DNA from: Acidimicrobiales bacterium
Lineage (GTDB): Bacteria; Actinomycetota; Actinomycetes; Mycobacteriales; QHCE01
DNA length: 55,621 bases
Direction of reading: 5' to 3'
Assembly (NCBI GenBank): GCA_003243955.1
Contig: QHCE01000081.1
Span: 1 to 55,621, forward strand
Below, piece after piece: positions 24,479 through 33,828 of this stretch. The notes under the pieces are model-generated. The model worked only from the letters and a program-made list of their open reading frames with translations, searched no databases and was not told the DNA's origin. A program made the position numbers and the translations under genes. The first letter of the stretch is position 1. Every line of letters begins with the position of its first letter.

Positions 24479-25420
24479 GTGCCCAGTGTCTTCTTCCCGA
24501 ACTTTTTGATCGGTCTGCGAGAAGGTCTCGAAGCTGGACTCGTGGTGAGCATTCTGGTGGCGTTCCTGATGAAAACCAGACACACCGAACAGCTGCGCTG
24601 GGCATGGTCTGGAGTGGCCGCGGCGCTGGCGTTTTCGGTGCTTAGCTGGGCTTGCATCACGTACATATTCACCAATATCGATAGCTTCCGGCAGCAAGAG
24701 CTCACCGGGGGCGTTTTGTCCTTAATCGCTGTGGCGTTTGTGACTGGGATGATTTTCTGGATGCGCCGCACCGCTCGGCATCTCAAACGCGAGCTCTCCT
24801 CCAAACTGGAGAAGGCAGTCGTCATGGGTCCGCTGGCGGTGGTGATTGTGTCGTTCCTGGCTGTTGCTAGAGAAGGTCTGGAAACCTCGATTTTCATCTG
24901 GTCGGCTTCTCAAGCCGCCGCGCAACAGCTGTACCCGCTGCTTGGCGCACTCGCTGGGATCGTTGCCTCGGTGGCGCTGGCCTACTTGATCTACCGCAGT
25001 ACAATCGCGTTAAATCTGGCAAAGTTTTTCGCCGTCACTGGTGTGGGTCTCATCTTTGTCGCGGCTGGTATCGCCGCCTACGGCATCCATGATCTGCAAG
25101 AAGCCCAATACCTCCCAGGCTTGGACAGTTTGGCTTGGGATATCAGCTCGGTGTACGACGAAAACACCTGGTACGGCACGTTGCTGGGCGGAATATTCAA
25201 CATCAAGGCCCAGACCACATTGCTCCAGGCAGCAATGTATTTCGGTTACTTGGCTGTCACTCTCACATTCTTTCTGTGGCCGCGTGCCCGGCGGGTGCCA
25301 ATTCCGCCCGGCTCAAGCAAACCGGGATCGAGCCACATTGACGCGGCCGCAGAGCCGACTTCAGATCCTGAAGTGTCCGCATTGCCGCATCCCGAGCCTG
25401 CCCGCGCCGCATCTCATTAG
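24479..25420 (+). CDS. efeU: Iron uptake permease EfeU (FTR1 family)
   Basis: A 313-residue permease with seven membrane helices. Two REGLE motifs, RLREGLE-type at the start (LIGLREGLEAGLVVS) and AREGLETSIFIW in the fourth helix, are the iron-conducting signature of the FTR1/EfeU family. It moves iron across the cytoplasmic membrane, fed by EfeO and EfeB. The C-terminal 40 residues are Pro/Ser/Glu-rich and cytoplasmic. GTG at 24479 is used because the conserved first helix begins within ten residues. efeO follows 55 bases after the stop. Confidence 0.94.
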   Translation: MPSVFFPNFLIGLREGLEAGLVVSILVAFLMKTRHTEQLRWAWSGVAAALAFSVLSWACITYIFTNIDSFRQQELTGGVLSLIAVAFVTGMIFWMRRTARHLKRELSSKLEKAVVMGPLAVVIVSFLAVAREGLETSIFIWSASQAAAQQLYPLLGALAGIVASVALAYLIYRSTIALNLAKFFAVTGVGLIFVAAGIAAYGIHDLQEAQYLPGLDSLAWDISSVYDENTWYGTLLGGIFNIKAQTTLLQAAMYFGYLAVTLTFFLWPRARRVPIPPGSSKPGSSHIDAAAEPTSDPEVSALPHPEPARAASH

Positions 25421-25475
25421 TACCTACCCAGCCGTCCATACCTACCTCTATACCCACCTGCTTGGAGCCGATCGC

Positions 25476-26624
25476 GTGCACGTTGTACCTGCTCGATCTC
25501 GAGTAGCGGCCGCTGCACTTGCGGCCGCCGTTACCGCCGTTGCGCTCCTAGGCGCTTGTGCGTTCAAGTCCAGCAACGAAGCAAACAGCACGATCGTGGT
25601 GTCTGCCACCGACTCACAGTGCGACGTTGCTCGGACGCAGACCAAAGCCGGCACGGTCAAGTTCAATGTCAAGAACGAAGGCAGCGCTGTTACCGAGTTC
25701 TACGTCTACGCTGTGGGCGACCGAATCATGGGTGAGGTGGAGAACATCGGCCCAGGTTTGAGCCGGAATTTTCTCGTTGAACTACCCGCAGGCACATACC
25801 AGACGGCCTGCAAGCCGGGGATGAAAGGCAACGGCATTCGAGGTGCGTTCACCGTCACTGGTCAAGCCGAACCTCAGAAGAACGCCGATGCCAAGCTCAA
25901 AGCAGCCACTGAAAGCTACAAGCATTATGTAAACTCCCAAACACAGGCGTTAGTCCAGCGAACCTCCGAGCTTGTAGCTGCGGTAAAAGCTGGCGATATC
26001 ACCAAATCTAAACAGCTGTTCCCAGTCTCTCGCGTGTATTACGAACGGATCGAGCCCGTGGTCAGCTCGTTCGGTGAACTGGACGCCGCTATCGATGAGC
26101 GAGAAAGCGATCCGAGTCTGGCGGGTCCGGAGTTCACCGGATACCACCGGATCGAAAAGGCGCTATGGCAGGAGAACACGCTCGCGCAGATGGGACCGAT
26201 CGCCGATCGACTGCTCAGAGATGTACAGGAGCTGGATCGGCTAGCTAAAAACGTGGATCTCACTCCGCTGGATCTAGCCAACGGCTCCAAGGGCCTGCTC
26301 GACGAGATAGCGGTAGGCAAAATCACTGGTGAGGAAGATCGTTACTCTCATACCGACCTTTGGGACTTCGACGCCAATGTAGATGGTTCCAAGGCCGCGA
26401 TCGCTTCGCTGCGGCCTGTTCTGGAGCAAAAGGACCCTAAACTGCTTGCCACTATCGATAAGCGTTTCGACGCAGTGGAAACTGAGCTCGCCAAGCACGA
26501 GCGAGGCGACGGCTATCAGCTCTACACCGAGCTTTCGCCAGCGCAGGTCAAGGAGCTGTCCACCGCGGTGACCGCGCTGAGCGAGCCGGTCGGTCAGGTG
26601 GCGGCCGTGGTGGCCCGACGATGA
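25476..26624 (+). CDS. efeO: Iron uptake lipoprotein EfeO
   Basis: A 382-residue exported protein with an N-terminal cupredoxin-like domain (about 40-135) and a C-terminal M75/imelysin-type domain carrying the HxxE metal site in GYHRIEKALW. It binds ferric or ferrous iron and passes it to EfeU. The signal peptide has a lipobox ending at Cys28 (LGAC), so it is lipid-anchored. GTG at 25476 with TTGGAG upstream is the supported start; the longer reading from 25041 only runs through efeU in another frame. The stop overlaps the efeB ATG (26621-26624). Confidence 0.93.
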   Translation: MHVVPARSRVAAAALAAAVTAVALLGACAFKSSNEANSTIVVSATDSQCDVARTQTKAGTVKFNVKNEGSAVTEFYVYAVGDRIMGEVENIGPGLSRNFLVELPAGTYQTACKPGMKGNGIRGAFTVTGQAEPQKNADAKLKAATESYKHYVNSQTQALVQRTSELVAAVKAGDITKSKQLFPVSRVYYERIEPVVSSFGELDAAIDERESDPSLAGPEFTGYHRIEKALWQENTLAQMGPIADRLLRDVQELDRLAKNVDLTPLDLANGSKGLLDEIAVGKITGEEDRYSHTDLWDFDANVDGSKAAIASLRPVLEQKDPKLLATIDKRFDAVETELAKHERGDGYQLYTELSPAQVKELSTAVTALSEPVGQVAAVVARR

Positions 26625-27973
26625 CCGTTGAACCAGGCACTGACGCCGACGCCTCTGCCGTGCCACCCGCCGACGCGGCATCGGCCAAGGTTCACTCGGG
26701 TTTGTCCCGGCGACGGCTGCTGGGCGCCGGGATCGGTGCTGGGGCACTAGCGGGAGCACTCGCTGGCGGGATTGGGGTGCGGTTGGCCACCCAAAGCGAA
26801 GAAGCTGCCGCGTCGGCTGCGCAACTGTTTTGGGCAGCCGACAATGATGGACACCAAGCCGGTATCGCTACGCCTGCGCAAGATCGGTTGCATTTCGCCA
26901 GCTTTGATCTGGTGACCAACGATCGAGCCGAGCTGGTTGAACTCCTGCGACGCTGGACGTATGCCGCGGCGCGGATGACTCGCGGCTATGGTGCTGGGCC
27001 ACTCGGTCCAGCACAGGGCTCGCTGGATGCACCGCCGGATGACACTGGCGAGGCGGCTGGGCTTGCGCCATCGGGTCTGACTATAACCGTAGGATTCGGC
27101 GGCTCGCTGTTTGACAATCGATTCGGCCTGGCGGCACTCAAGCCAGCCGCGCTCGCTGAGCTGCCACCGTTTTCGGTGGATTTCTTAGACCCCAATCGCA
27201 GTGGTGGGGATCTGTGCATTCAGGCCTGCGCTCATGATCCACAAGTGGCGGTGCATGCCGTGCGAAACCTGGTTCGACTGGGCGTGGGCGTAGTGCGAGT
27301 GCGCTGGTCACAGCTGGGCTTTGGTCGTACTTCCTCTACCACTCGTTCCCAGCTCACACCACGCAACATGTTCGGGTTCAAAGACGGAACGAACAATGTC
27401 AAAGCTGAGGACACCCAGCTGATGCGGGAGCATGTTTGGGTGCCCTCAGCCGATGGACCTCACTGGATAGTGGGCGGCACCTACCTGGTGGCGCGGCGCA
27501 TCCGCATGGTGATCGAGGCTTGGGACTCCACCCCGCTGCGCGAGCAGCAAAACATTTTCGCCCGTTTCAAAGGCAGCGGCGCTCCGCTGACCGCAACTGA
27601 TGACCCGAGCCGGGAGTTTGATCGCATCAATTTCACCGCGCGGAACTCCGATGGAGAACTAGTGATCGTGCCAAAGTCACACGTCCGTTTGGCTAGCCCC
27701 GAACATAACGCGGGTGCCCGTCTGCTGCGACGCGGTTACAACTTCACTGATGGCACCGATGGGCTGGGGCGTCTGGATGCTGGGTTGTTTTTTCTCAGTT
27801 TTCAGCGTGATCCACGCAAGCAGTTTGTGCCGATCCAGCGGAACCTCTCTCAGGCGGATGAGATGAACGAGTACACCAAGCACGTTGGTAGCGCACTGTT
27901 TGCGTGCCCGCCAGGTGCCCGTCCAGGTGGGTTTTGGGGCGAGCAGCTCCTGCGTGCTGCTGGCGCTGTGTAG
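26621..27973 (+). CDS. efeB: Deferrochelatase/peroxidase EfeB (Dyp-type), Tat-exported
   Basis: A 450-residue heme enzyme of the Dyp peroxidase family. A twin-arginine signal, SRRRLLG (29-35), followed by a Gly/Ala-rich hydrophobic stretch directs it across the membrane folded. NMFGFKDGTNNVK contains the GxxDG signature with the distal Asp; GGTYLVARRIRMVIE follows, and the C-terminal half has the DGTDGLGRLDAGLFFLSFQRDPRKQFVPIQRNL core. It oxidises iron or takes iron from heme for EfeO/EfeU. It is the last gene of efeUOB and overlaps efeO by ATGA. Confidence 0.94.
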   Translation: MTVEPGTDADASAVPPADAASAKVHSGLSRRRLLGAGIGAGALAGALAGGIGVRLATQSEEAAASAAQLFWAADNDGHQAGIATPAQDRLHFASFDLVTNDRAELVELLRRWTYAAARMTRGYGAGPLGPAQGSLDAPPDDTGEAAGLAPSGLTITVGFGGSLFDNRFGLAALKPAALAELPPFSVDFLDPNRSGGDLCIQACAHDPQVAVHAVRNLVRLGVGVVRVRWSQLGFGRTSSTTRSQLTPRNMFGFKDGTNNVKAEDTQLMREHVWVPSADGPHWIVGGTYLVARRIRMVIEAWDSTPLREQQNIFARFKGSGAPLTATDDPSREFDRINFTARNSDGELVIVPKSHVRLASPEHNAGARLLRRGYNFTDGTDGLGRLDAGLFFLSFQRDPRKQFVPIQRNLSQADEMNEYTKHVGSALFACPPGARPGGFWGEQLLRAAGAV

Positions 27974-28050
27974 CACGATTTTCGCCCACGTAGGGTTTCC
28001 GAGCGCTGGTGTCGGGACTATTGGTGTGGAGTCGCTACGCTTAGGGCATC

Positions 28051-29448
28051 ATGGTCGACCACTCCCGCGGCGCGCCTGCCTACAATCCATACGCGACACC
28101 GTATCCAACGCCGTATTACGTCGGTGCGCCGCTGGACCCACGGCTGCGCGGTGCAGTGACGCCGTGGCATCGCAAACGATCCGTGCGAATCGTCGGCACC
28201 GTGGTGATCGTGGCGTTTATCGCGCTGTGTGCGCTGGCGATGTTGTTGCTGCTGGGCAGCAGTTTCGGTATCGGTGTGCTCACGCTCGCCGTGTTGGCGG
28301 CGTTCATCCCCGTCCCGATTTTGGTGTTTGCTTTGCTCTGGCTGGACCGCTATGAGCCAGAGCCCTGGCACTATCTGGCTTTTACGTTCGGGTGGGGTGC
28401 GTTCGTGGCCACGCTTGCCGCCCTGGTCATCAACACCACCGGTAGCGAGCTGGTGAAAGGCATCACCGGGCAAGACGCCTCCGGCACGACGGCGATTTTC
28501 ATTGCCCCACCCACTGAGGAGATCGCCAAAGCCGCTCCCGTGTTTTTATTGCTGGTTTTGGCATTGATTGGTCGTCGCGCAATCCACGGCATTATCGACG
28601 GCATTGTCTATGCCGGAATGGCGGCGATCGGATTCGCGTTCACCGAAAACATTTTGTACTTCGGCGGAGCGTACCTGCAGGCTGCTAAGAAAGGCGGGGA
28701 TTCAGCCGGCGTCTTTGCGCTGTTGGCCACCTTTATGGTGCGAGCTGTGATGTCCCCCTTCGCTCATCCGCTGTTCACCGCAATGACCGGTCTCGGTATA
28801 GGGCTTGCTGTGGCGTCGAGGAACACGGTGGTTCGCGTCGTGGCGCCCATCGGCGGTTTACTGCTGGCCATCATCTTGCATGGCGTATGGAACGCGCTAG
28901 CGGCGAGTCAAAATTTTGCGGCCGTGGGCTTGGGCTACCTCCTTGTGATGATCCCGCTGTTCGTTGGCCTAGTGGCCTTGGCGATCTGGTTGCGCAGCCG
29001 CGAAGTGAAGTTGGTGGCCACGATGCTGCCGGCATACGTAAGCCAAGGTTGGCTGACCGAGGCGGAGCTTGCCGCGCTTGTTACCGCGACATCGCGCCGC
29101 GCGGCCCGCGCAGCGGTACGTGGCTATGGTGGGAGCAACGCCGTCAAAGCAGTGCAGGAGTTTCAGCTTGCCGCAATTAAGCTGGCGTTACTACGCCAGT
29201 CATTGCTGCGCGGATGGGCCGCGCAGGACTACACCAGACAAGAACAAGGACTGCTGGCAATCTTGGTCTCGCGCCGAAATTACGTTACGGCTGCCGCTGC
29301 CCGATGGTCGCAGTACATTCAGCGCATGAACTCCTACGCTGGTTGGCCCTGGCTTGGCGGTGCCGCCTACTACGGTGCTCACGTTGCTTCCCCTCGGCCG
29401 GGTTACTTCGGGGCCGGTCGCCACGATCGGCACGGAGGTTTGCAGTGA
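28051..29448 (+). CDS. PrsW family intramembrane metalloprotease
   Basis: A 465-residue membrane protein with about nine helices. The family motifs are present: IFIAPPTEEIAKAAPVFLLL (EE pair), IGFAFTENILYFGGAY (ExxxN-type metal motif), MSPFAHPLFTAMTGLGIG and IILHGVWNALA, whose His residues complete the zinc site. PrsW proteases cut membrane-bound regulators such as anti-sigma factors. The last 130 residues form a helical cytoplasmic domain not found in short PrsW proteins. The stop overlaps the next start as GTGA (29445-29448), linking it to the AI-2E family gene. Confidence 0.88.
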   Translation: MVDHSRGAPAYNPYATPYPTPYYVGAPLDPRLRGAVTPWHRKRSVRIVGTVVIVAFIALCALAMLLLLGSSFGIGVLTLAVLAAFIPVPILVFALLWLDRYEPEPWHYLAFTFGWGAFVATLAALVINTTGSELVKGITGQDASGTTAIFIAPPTEEIAKAAPVFLLLVLALIGRRAIHGIIDGIVYAGMAAIGFAFTENILYFGGAYLQAAKKGGDSAGVFALLATFMVRAVMSPFAHPLFTAMTGLGIGLAVASRNTVVRVVAPIGGLLLAIILHGVWNALAASQNFAAVGLGYLLVMIPLFVGLVALAIWLRSREVKLVATMLPAYVSQGWLTEAELAALVTATSRRAARAAVRGYGGSNAVKAVQEFQLAAIKLALLRQSLLRGWAAQDYTRQEQGLLAILVSRRNYVTAAAARWSQYIQRMNSYAGWPWLGGAAYYGAHVASPRPGYFGAGRHDRHGGLQ

Positions 29449-30674
29449 ACTGGTTGAGCAGCCTTCGCCGGTGGTGTTCGCCGGATGTACATCAAAGCCC
29501 CGAGATGGCGTCGTCTCAGGATCAGTCACCGCAGGTTGCGGAGCCAGCGGCGGTACGGTTAGAGCCGCTTGAGGCCGTCTCCTACCCAGTCCGGCTTGCC
29601 GCCGCGTGGTCTTGGCGGCTACTCGTCATCGCGGCGGCGGTGTATGTACTGGCACGCTTCATCGCGGTGGTGCAGATCGTAGTTGTTCCTACGGTGATCT
29701 CGTTCATGTTGGCCGCGCTGCTCCAGCCAGTGGCCGCATGGCTGCGCCGCCGCGGAGTGCCGCGGACCCTAGCCGCTGCCCTGGTGCTGGTGGGCGGGCT
29801 TGCCGCCGTGTTCGGCATTCTCGCCGCGGTGATCCGTGCGCTGATTCACGGATTCGTTGACCTATCCGATCAGGTAAGCGCGGGATTGGAAAAGATCCGG
29901 CGTTGGCTGGTCGACGGCCCGCTGCACGTTTCGGACAAGCAAATAAATGAAGCGGTGTCGGCGTTACAAAATACGTTGCACAACAACCAACAAGTACTCA
30001 CCTCCGGCGCGCTTGACACCGCCACCACTGTGGCGCACATCGTTGGTGGCTTTTTTCTGGTGTTGTTCACTACGTTCTTCTTCATTAAAGACGGCGAGCG
30101 GATTTGGTCATTTTTGCTGAAGTTTTCCCCGGAGAATCGGCGGAACGTCATGCGCGAGGCCGGGGCTCGGGCATGGCGCACGCTGATCTCCTACGTACGG
30201 GCCCAGGTATTGGTGGCATTCGTTGACGCGGTCGGCATCGGGCTTGCGGTGTACCTACTGGGGGTTCCACTGGCGCTGCCGTTGGCGGCGCTAGTGTTCC
30301 TAGGCTCGTTCATCCCGATTGTGGGTTCCACACTGTCAGGCTCGGTAGCGGTGTTAGTGGCGCTGGTCGCCGACGGGCCAGTTACCGCACTGGTGCTGCT
30401 TGCTTTAGTGATAGTGGTTCAGCAAGTGGAAGGTCACGTGCTGCAACCGTTGGTGATGGGGCGGGCTGTATCGGTGCACCCACTCGCGGTGGTGTTAGCC
30501 ATCGCAGCAGGTTTGGTGCTGGCGGGACTAGTCGGCGCGCTCATCGCGGTGCCGCTGGTCGCGATGGTAAACACCGCGGCCGGATACTTAACCCAGCACG
30601 CCGACAGTCCTACCGATGCTGTGCGAGACGAACCCTGTGCTGAACCAGCCCCGCCTGCGGTGGTTATCGGGTAG
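29445..30674 (+). CDS. AI-2E family transporter
   Basis: A 409-residue protein with about eight helices, of the AI-2E/PerM exporter family. RFIAVVQIVVVPTVISFMLAALLQPVAAWLRRRGVPRTLAAALVL is the conserved N-terminal block; FTTFFFIKDGERIW and VDAVGIGLAVYLLGVPLALPLAALVFLGSFIPIVGSTLSG are the core; QQVEGHVLQPLVMGRAVSVHPLAVVLAI is the C-terminal signature. Substrates are rarely proven. The GTG at 29445 overlaps the PrsW gene. Its last 11 bases overlap the end of the converging WXG100 gene. Confidence 0.9.
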   Translation: MNWLSSLRRWCSPDVHQSPEMASSQDQSPQVAEPAAVRLEPLEAVSYPVRLAAAWSWRLLVIAAAVYVLARFIAVVQIVVVPTVISFMLAALLQPVAAWLRRRGVPRTLAAALVLVGGLAAVFGILAAVIRALIHGFVDLSDQVSAGLEKIRRWLVDGPLHVSDKQINEAVSALQNTLHNNQQVLTSGALDTATTVAHIVGGFFLVLFTTFFFIKDGERIWSFLLKFSPENRRNVMREAGARAWRTLISYVRAQVLVAFVDAVGIGLAVYLLGVPLALPLAALVFLGSFIPIVGSTLSGSVAVLVALVADGPVTALVLLALVIVVQQVEGHVLQPLVMGRAVSVHPLAVVLAIAAGLVLAGLVGALIAVPLVAMVNTAAGYLTQHADSPTDAVRDEPCAEPAPPAVVIG

Positions 30675-30927
30675 CGGCGTCTAGCGCTGTGCGCCGGCGG
30701 TCTACTTCTGTTCCGGCTTCGGTAAGTGCCTCATACAGGTGGTCTAAGGAGGGAGCAAATTGCCGCCACGCTTCCCGAAAGCGTTCAGCTGCTGGGCCAG
30801 ACCAGCTTGTGCTTACCAACACCTGGTCAATCGACCCCCGGACATGCTGCATCTGGGCCGCGTTGTGCTTAAAAGTCGATGCCAAGTTCCACATTTCATC
30901 TAACTGACCACCTACGGTGCCGTTCAT
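30664..30927 (-). CDS. WXG100 family protein (ESX-type substrate)
   Basis: An 87-residue helical-hairpin protein with the WSG turn at 42-44 (STSWSGPAAERFREAWRQF). WXG100 proteins are secreted as dimers by type VII systems. The start is ATG at 30927, with GGAGGG 7 bases upstream. No partner WXG100 gene or ESX component is nearby and I do not see a clear C-terminal YxxxD/E export signal, so it may dimerise with itself or with a product encoded elsewhere. It is preceded by tandem GACAACT-type inverted repeats (31063-31142). Confidence 0.85.
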   Translation of the reverse strand: MNGTVGGQLDEMWNLASTFKHNAAQMQHVRGSIDQVLVSTSWSGPAAERFREAWRQFAPSLDHLYEALTEAGTEVDRRRTALDAATR

Positions 30928-31040
30928 ATCAATTCCCTCCTGCGCTGTCGATGAAACTACTGCTTTGGTTGCTGCTTCCCAGGACAGTAGAGTACCGCCG
31001 CGGATTGCACGGGCATCGTCCACAAGCCATAAGTTATACA

Positions 31041-31142
31041 CAGTTGTTGCAGCACGGTGCTCCAGCGACAACTAGGCACAGTTGTCGCTATATACACCTG
31101 CCGGAACGTGGTTTCCCAGCGGCAACTAGGCACAAGTTGTCG
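31041..31142. repeat. Tandem AGTTGTCG inverted repeats upstream of the WXG100 gene
   Basis: CAGCGACAACTAGGCACA (31063-31080) followed by GTTGTCG forms one inverted repeat, and CAGCGGCAACTAGGCACA (31117-31134) followed by AGTTGTCG (31135-31142) forms a second, 54 bases later. A weaker half-site, CAGTTGTTGC, lies at 31041-31050. They fill most of the 215-base spacer between dinG and the WXG100 gene and may be binding sites or stacked terminator hairpins for dinG. Confidence 0.7.
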
Positions 31143-33101
31143 TTACACGCCAGCGCGGGCCGCAGTGTCGAGTCGACCGAGTGCCGCCCGGACGGCCTCG
31201 GCCGACGTTGTGTACCAGAAGCCGGGTAGTGATCGGCGTAAGTACGTACCGTAGGAGGCGTGATGTAGCCGGGAGTCCAGCACAGCCACTACACCACGAT
31301 CAGTACCTGAACGGATCAGCCGCCCAGCTCCTTGAGCGAGCCGGACCGCGGCGTGCGGCACGAACACGCTGCCAAATCCCGAGCCACCGCCCGCGTCGGC
31401 CGCCGCCGAGCGCGCCGCGGGCAGCGGATCGTCTGGACGGGGGAACGGCAGCCGGTCGATCACCACCAACTGGCAGGCCGACCCTGGCACATCCACACCT
31501 TGCCAGAGCGACAGAACCCCGAACAAGCAGCTCTCAGGTACTTCACGAAACTGGCGAACTAGATGAGACAAGCTGTCCTCGCCCTGCACCAGCACGGGTA
31601 GCTCCGTTTCTGCCCGGATTGCCTCCGCGGCGGCGGCGGCCGCTTTGCGAGAGGAGAACAATCCAAGCGTGCGACCACCCGCGGCGCGCACCAGCTCCAG
31701 TAGCTCTTGGCGAGCCACATCGGGTAGTCCGGAACTAGTTAGCCGCGGCAGTTTCGCCGCGACGTAAAGGATGCCCTGCTCGCGGTAGTTGAATGGCGAT
31801 CCGACGTCGATGCCGTGCCACTGTGGAGCCTCCGGTAGCGCCAGCCCAAAACCGCGAGCGACTCCGTCGAACTTCCCGCCGAGGGTCAGCGTTGCCGAGG
31901 TGGCGACGACAGTGCGGTCAGTAAACAGATGCGTTCCCAGCTGCGGGATCACCGAGAGCGGCGCGATCGCCAGGGTGCGGCGTTCGCGGTCGTCCACGTT
32001 GACCCAAACCACATCGTGCTCGGCTCCCTCAGCCATGCGTTGAGTGATTTCGGCGAGCTCTCGGATCTGTTGCAGGTCTTGGTGCGCGGCTACTGAAGCG
32101 GTGTCGTCACCACTATCGGCGTTGGCGGCCAACGTGGTAGCCGCACTGCTAGCGGCACCGGCAAGCATCGTGAGCGCGGCCGACAGCTGCTGCGGCAGCT
32201 GAATGAGACGCCCGGACGGGGCACTGGCTAGCGCCCCGTCGGCGGCATTTTCGGCTTCCTCAAGCTTGTCCACGGCGTCGGCGGAGAGCCGACTTGACAC
32301 ACGGCGAACCAGCTGCCGCAGTGCGTCCGGGCGCAGCTCGGCACGTGCCACATTGGTCACGTGGCCGGGCAGCTCGTGTGCTTCATCCACGATCAAGATG
32401 TCGTGCGGCGGCAGCACGGAGCGGTCGTGCAGCATGTCCAGCGCCAACAGCGCATGGTTGGTCACGATCACATCGACCTGTCGAGCTTGTGCTTTCGCGC
32501 GTTCGGCAAAGCATTCATCACCGAACGCGCAACGCTGGGCGCCCACACATTCGCGAGCGGTGACGCTCACCCGGCGCCACATCGCATCTTCAACACCAGG
32601 GTCAAGATCGGTGCGGTCACCGGTCGGGGTCTGCTGCGACCACTCGCGGATCCGGCCCAGCTGCTGCTCCAGTCGCGACAATTCACCGAGCCATTGCTGC
32701 CCGCTGTCAAACAGCGAGTCTGACTCAGCACTCCCTTCCAGTTTAGCCAGGCAGGCATAATTTCCCCGACCTTTGAGCACCGCGAAGCTGGGCTTGTGCC
32801 GCAGATGTGGAGCCAGCGCGGATAGCAGCCGGGGTAAGTCGTGCTCGATGAGCTGGGCTTGCAGCGCCAGCGTCGCGGTGGCTACTACTATCCGCTTGCC
32901 CGAATGCAGCGCCGGCACCAAATATCCCAGGGACTTTCCGGTGCCGGTTCCGGCCTGTACCAGGAGGTGAGTGCCGCTGCTGATGGCCTCAGACATCGCC
33001 TCGGCCATCTGCAGCTGGCCCGGCCGGTGTAGGCCGCCGGGTACAGCTTTTACCGCGAGCTCTAGGAGCTCAGCGACGGAGTGTTTTTTCGGTGCGGGCA
33101 C
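31143..33101 (-). CDS. dinG: DinG-family ATP-dependent DNA helicase
   Basis: A 652-residue superfamily 2, XPD-like helicase that unwinds 5'-3' and resolves R-loops or repair intermediates. Walker A VQAGTGTGKSLGYLVPAL (about 48-65), an iron-sulfur region with spaced cysteines (GNYACLAKLE, then ECVGAQRCAFGDECF), the DEAH box IVDEAHELPG and the C-terminal motifs LFSSRKAAAAAAEAI and GVDVPGSACQLVVIDRLPFPRP are all visible. The final motif VRLAQGAGRLIRSGTDRGVVAVLDSR contains the QxxGRxIR motif VI. It is monocistronic; GTG is the start. Confidence 0.93.
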   Translation of the reverse strand: MPAPKKHSVAELLELAVKAVPGGLHRPGQLQMAEAMSEAISSGTHLLVQAGTGTGKSLGYLVPALHSGKRIVVATATLALQAQLIEHDLPRLLSALAPHLRHKPSFAVLKGRGNYACLAKLEGSAESDSLFDSGQQWLGELSRLEQQLGRIREWSQQTPTGDRTDLDPGVEDAMWRRVSVTARECVGAQRCAFGDECFAERAKAQARQVDVIVTNHALLALDMLHDRSVLPPHDILIVDEAHELPGHVTNVARAELRPDALRQLVRRVSSRLSADAVDKLEEAENAADGALASAPSGRLIQLPQQLSAALTMLAGAASSAATTLAANADSGDDTASVAAHQDLQQIRELAEITQRMAEGAEHDVVWVNVDDRERRTLAIAPLSVIPQLGTHLFTDRTVVATSATLTLGGKFDGVARGFGLALPEAPQWHGIDVGSPFNYREQGILYVAAKLPRLTSSGLPDVARQELLELVRAAGGRTLGLFSSRKAAAAAAEAIRAETELPVLVQGEDSLSHLVRQFREVPESCLFGVLSLWQGVDVPGSACQLVVIDRLPFPRPDDPLPAARSAAADAGGGSGFGSVFVPHAAVRLAQGAGRLIRSGTDRGVVAVLDSRLHHASYGTYLRRSLPGFWYTTSAEAVRAALGRLDTAARAGV

Positions 33102-33361
33102 GGCTTGGAGCTTACTGTGTGGCCCGGACAGGCCACCGCGGGTTGGTATGCGATTAGGCCCTTAGCGGATCAGCTCCACATGTACGCCTACGTCCACCTC
33201 GCTCCATGCCTGTATTTGCCGTGTATGCCGACGCATTTAACGTTAGCCGAGGGCTCACTTTTCACGCTTTAGGCTGATTGGCGTGGTGGCGTGGGCTAGG
33301 CTATTGCTATGCGGGAGTTGTCAGAGATCGTCCTGGCGCAGCTGATTGTAGGAGCCTCTGT

Positions 33362-33721
33362 ATGAGCGAACCCAGCGGAAAGACTCCTGAAAACCCTGTG
33401 GACAGGGAACTATTCAAAAGTCGTCAAGATTACTGGGCCGCGATTTCACGTGCTGCGGTTTGGCGGGGGGGGGGCGTCGCTGGATTGACAGGTGCCGTTT
33501 TCGCCGGGGTAGCTGGGGCTGGTGTAGCCACTGGTTCACCTTGGGTGGTACTACCCGCTGGCTTTGCAAGCAGCATTGCACTAGCGCTCTCGACCTTAGC
33601 AAACCAAGAAGCAGGAAGGGCGACGGTCAGCGCCGAGCAGGGCTTTCCTACAGATAGGCCGAAACATCCGCTTCGAGCTACGTTGCAGCGGGGCGGATCA
33701 AGGAGGTCTAAAAAGAAATGA
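33362..33721 (+). CDS. Small membrane protein with a G10 tract
   Basis: A 119-residue protein with two hydrophobic segments (about 38-54 and 58-77) and a basic C-terminal tail ending SRRSKKK. The N-terminal 30 residues are polar. GTAGGAG lies 6 bases before ATG 33362. Codons 35-38 are encoded by an uninterrupted run of ten G (33465-33474), so gain or loss of one base would truncate the product before its first helix. I do not recognise the family. Confidence 0.65.
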   Translation: MSEPSGKTPENPVDRELFKSRQDYWAAISRAAVWRGGGVAGLTGAVFAGVAGAGVATGSPWVVLPAGFASSIALALSTLANQEAGRATVSAEQGFPTDRPKHPLRATLQRGGSRRSKKK

Positions 33722-33828
33722 TCTAAGCCCCTAGCATGGTTCGCTTAGCTGGCCAGCTGACTGCCATCCGTATCGGCCCGGCAAAAGCGCCAGGGAGTCT
33801 ACTGCCGAACTCGGGCCGGTGAGCCAAT

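Noticed and set aside
24479-26624. Long reading frame across the efeU end into efeO from 25041.
   Set aside because: The first 145 codons run in another frame through efeU; the lipoprotein signal and ribosome-binding site fix the efeO start at 25476.
31041-31142. Repeated CAACTAGGCACA units considered as a tiny CRISPR array.
   Set aside because: Only two units, no uniform spacers and no cas genes.
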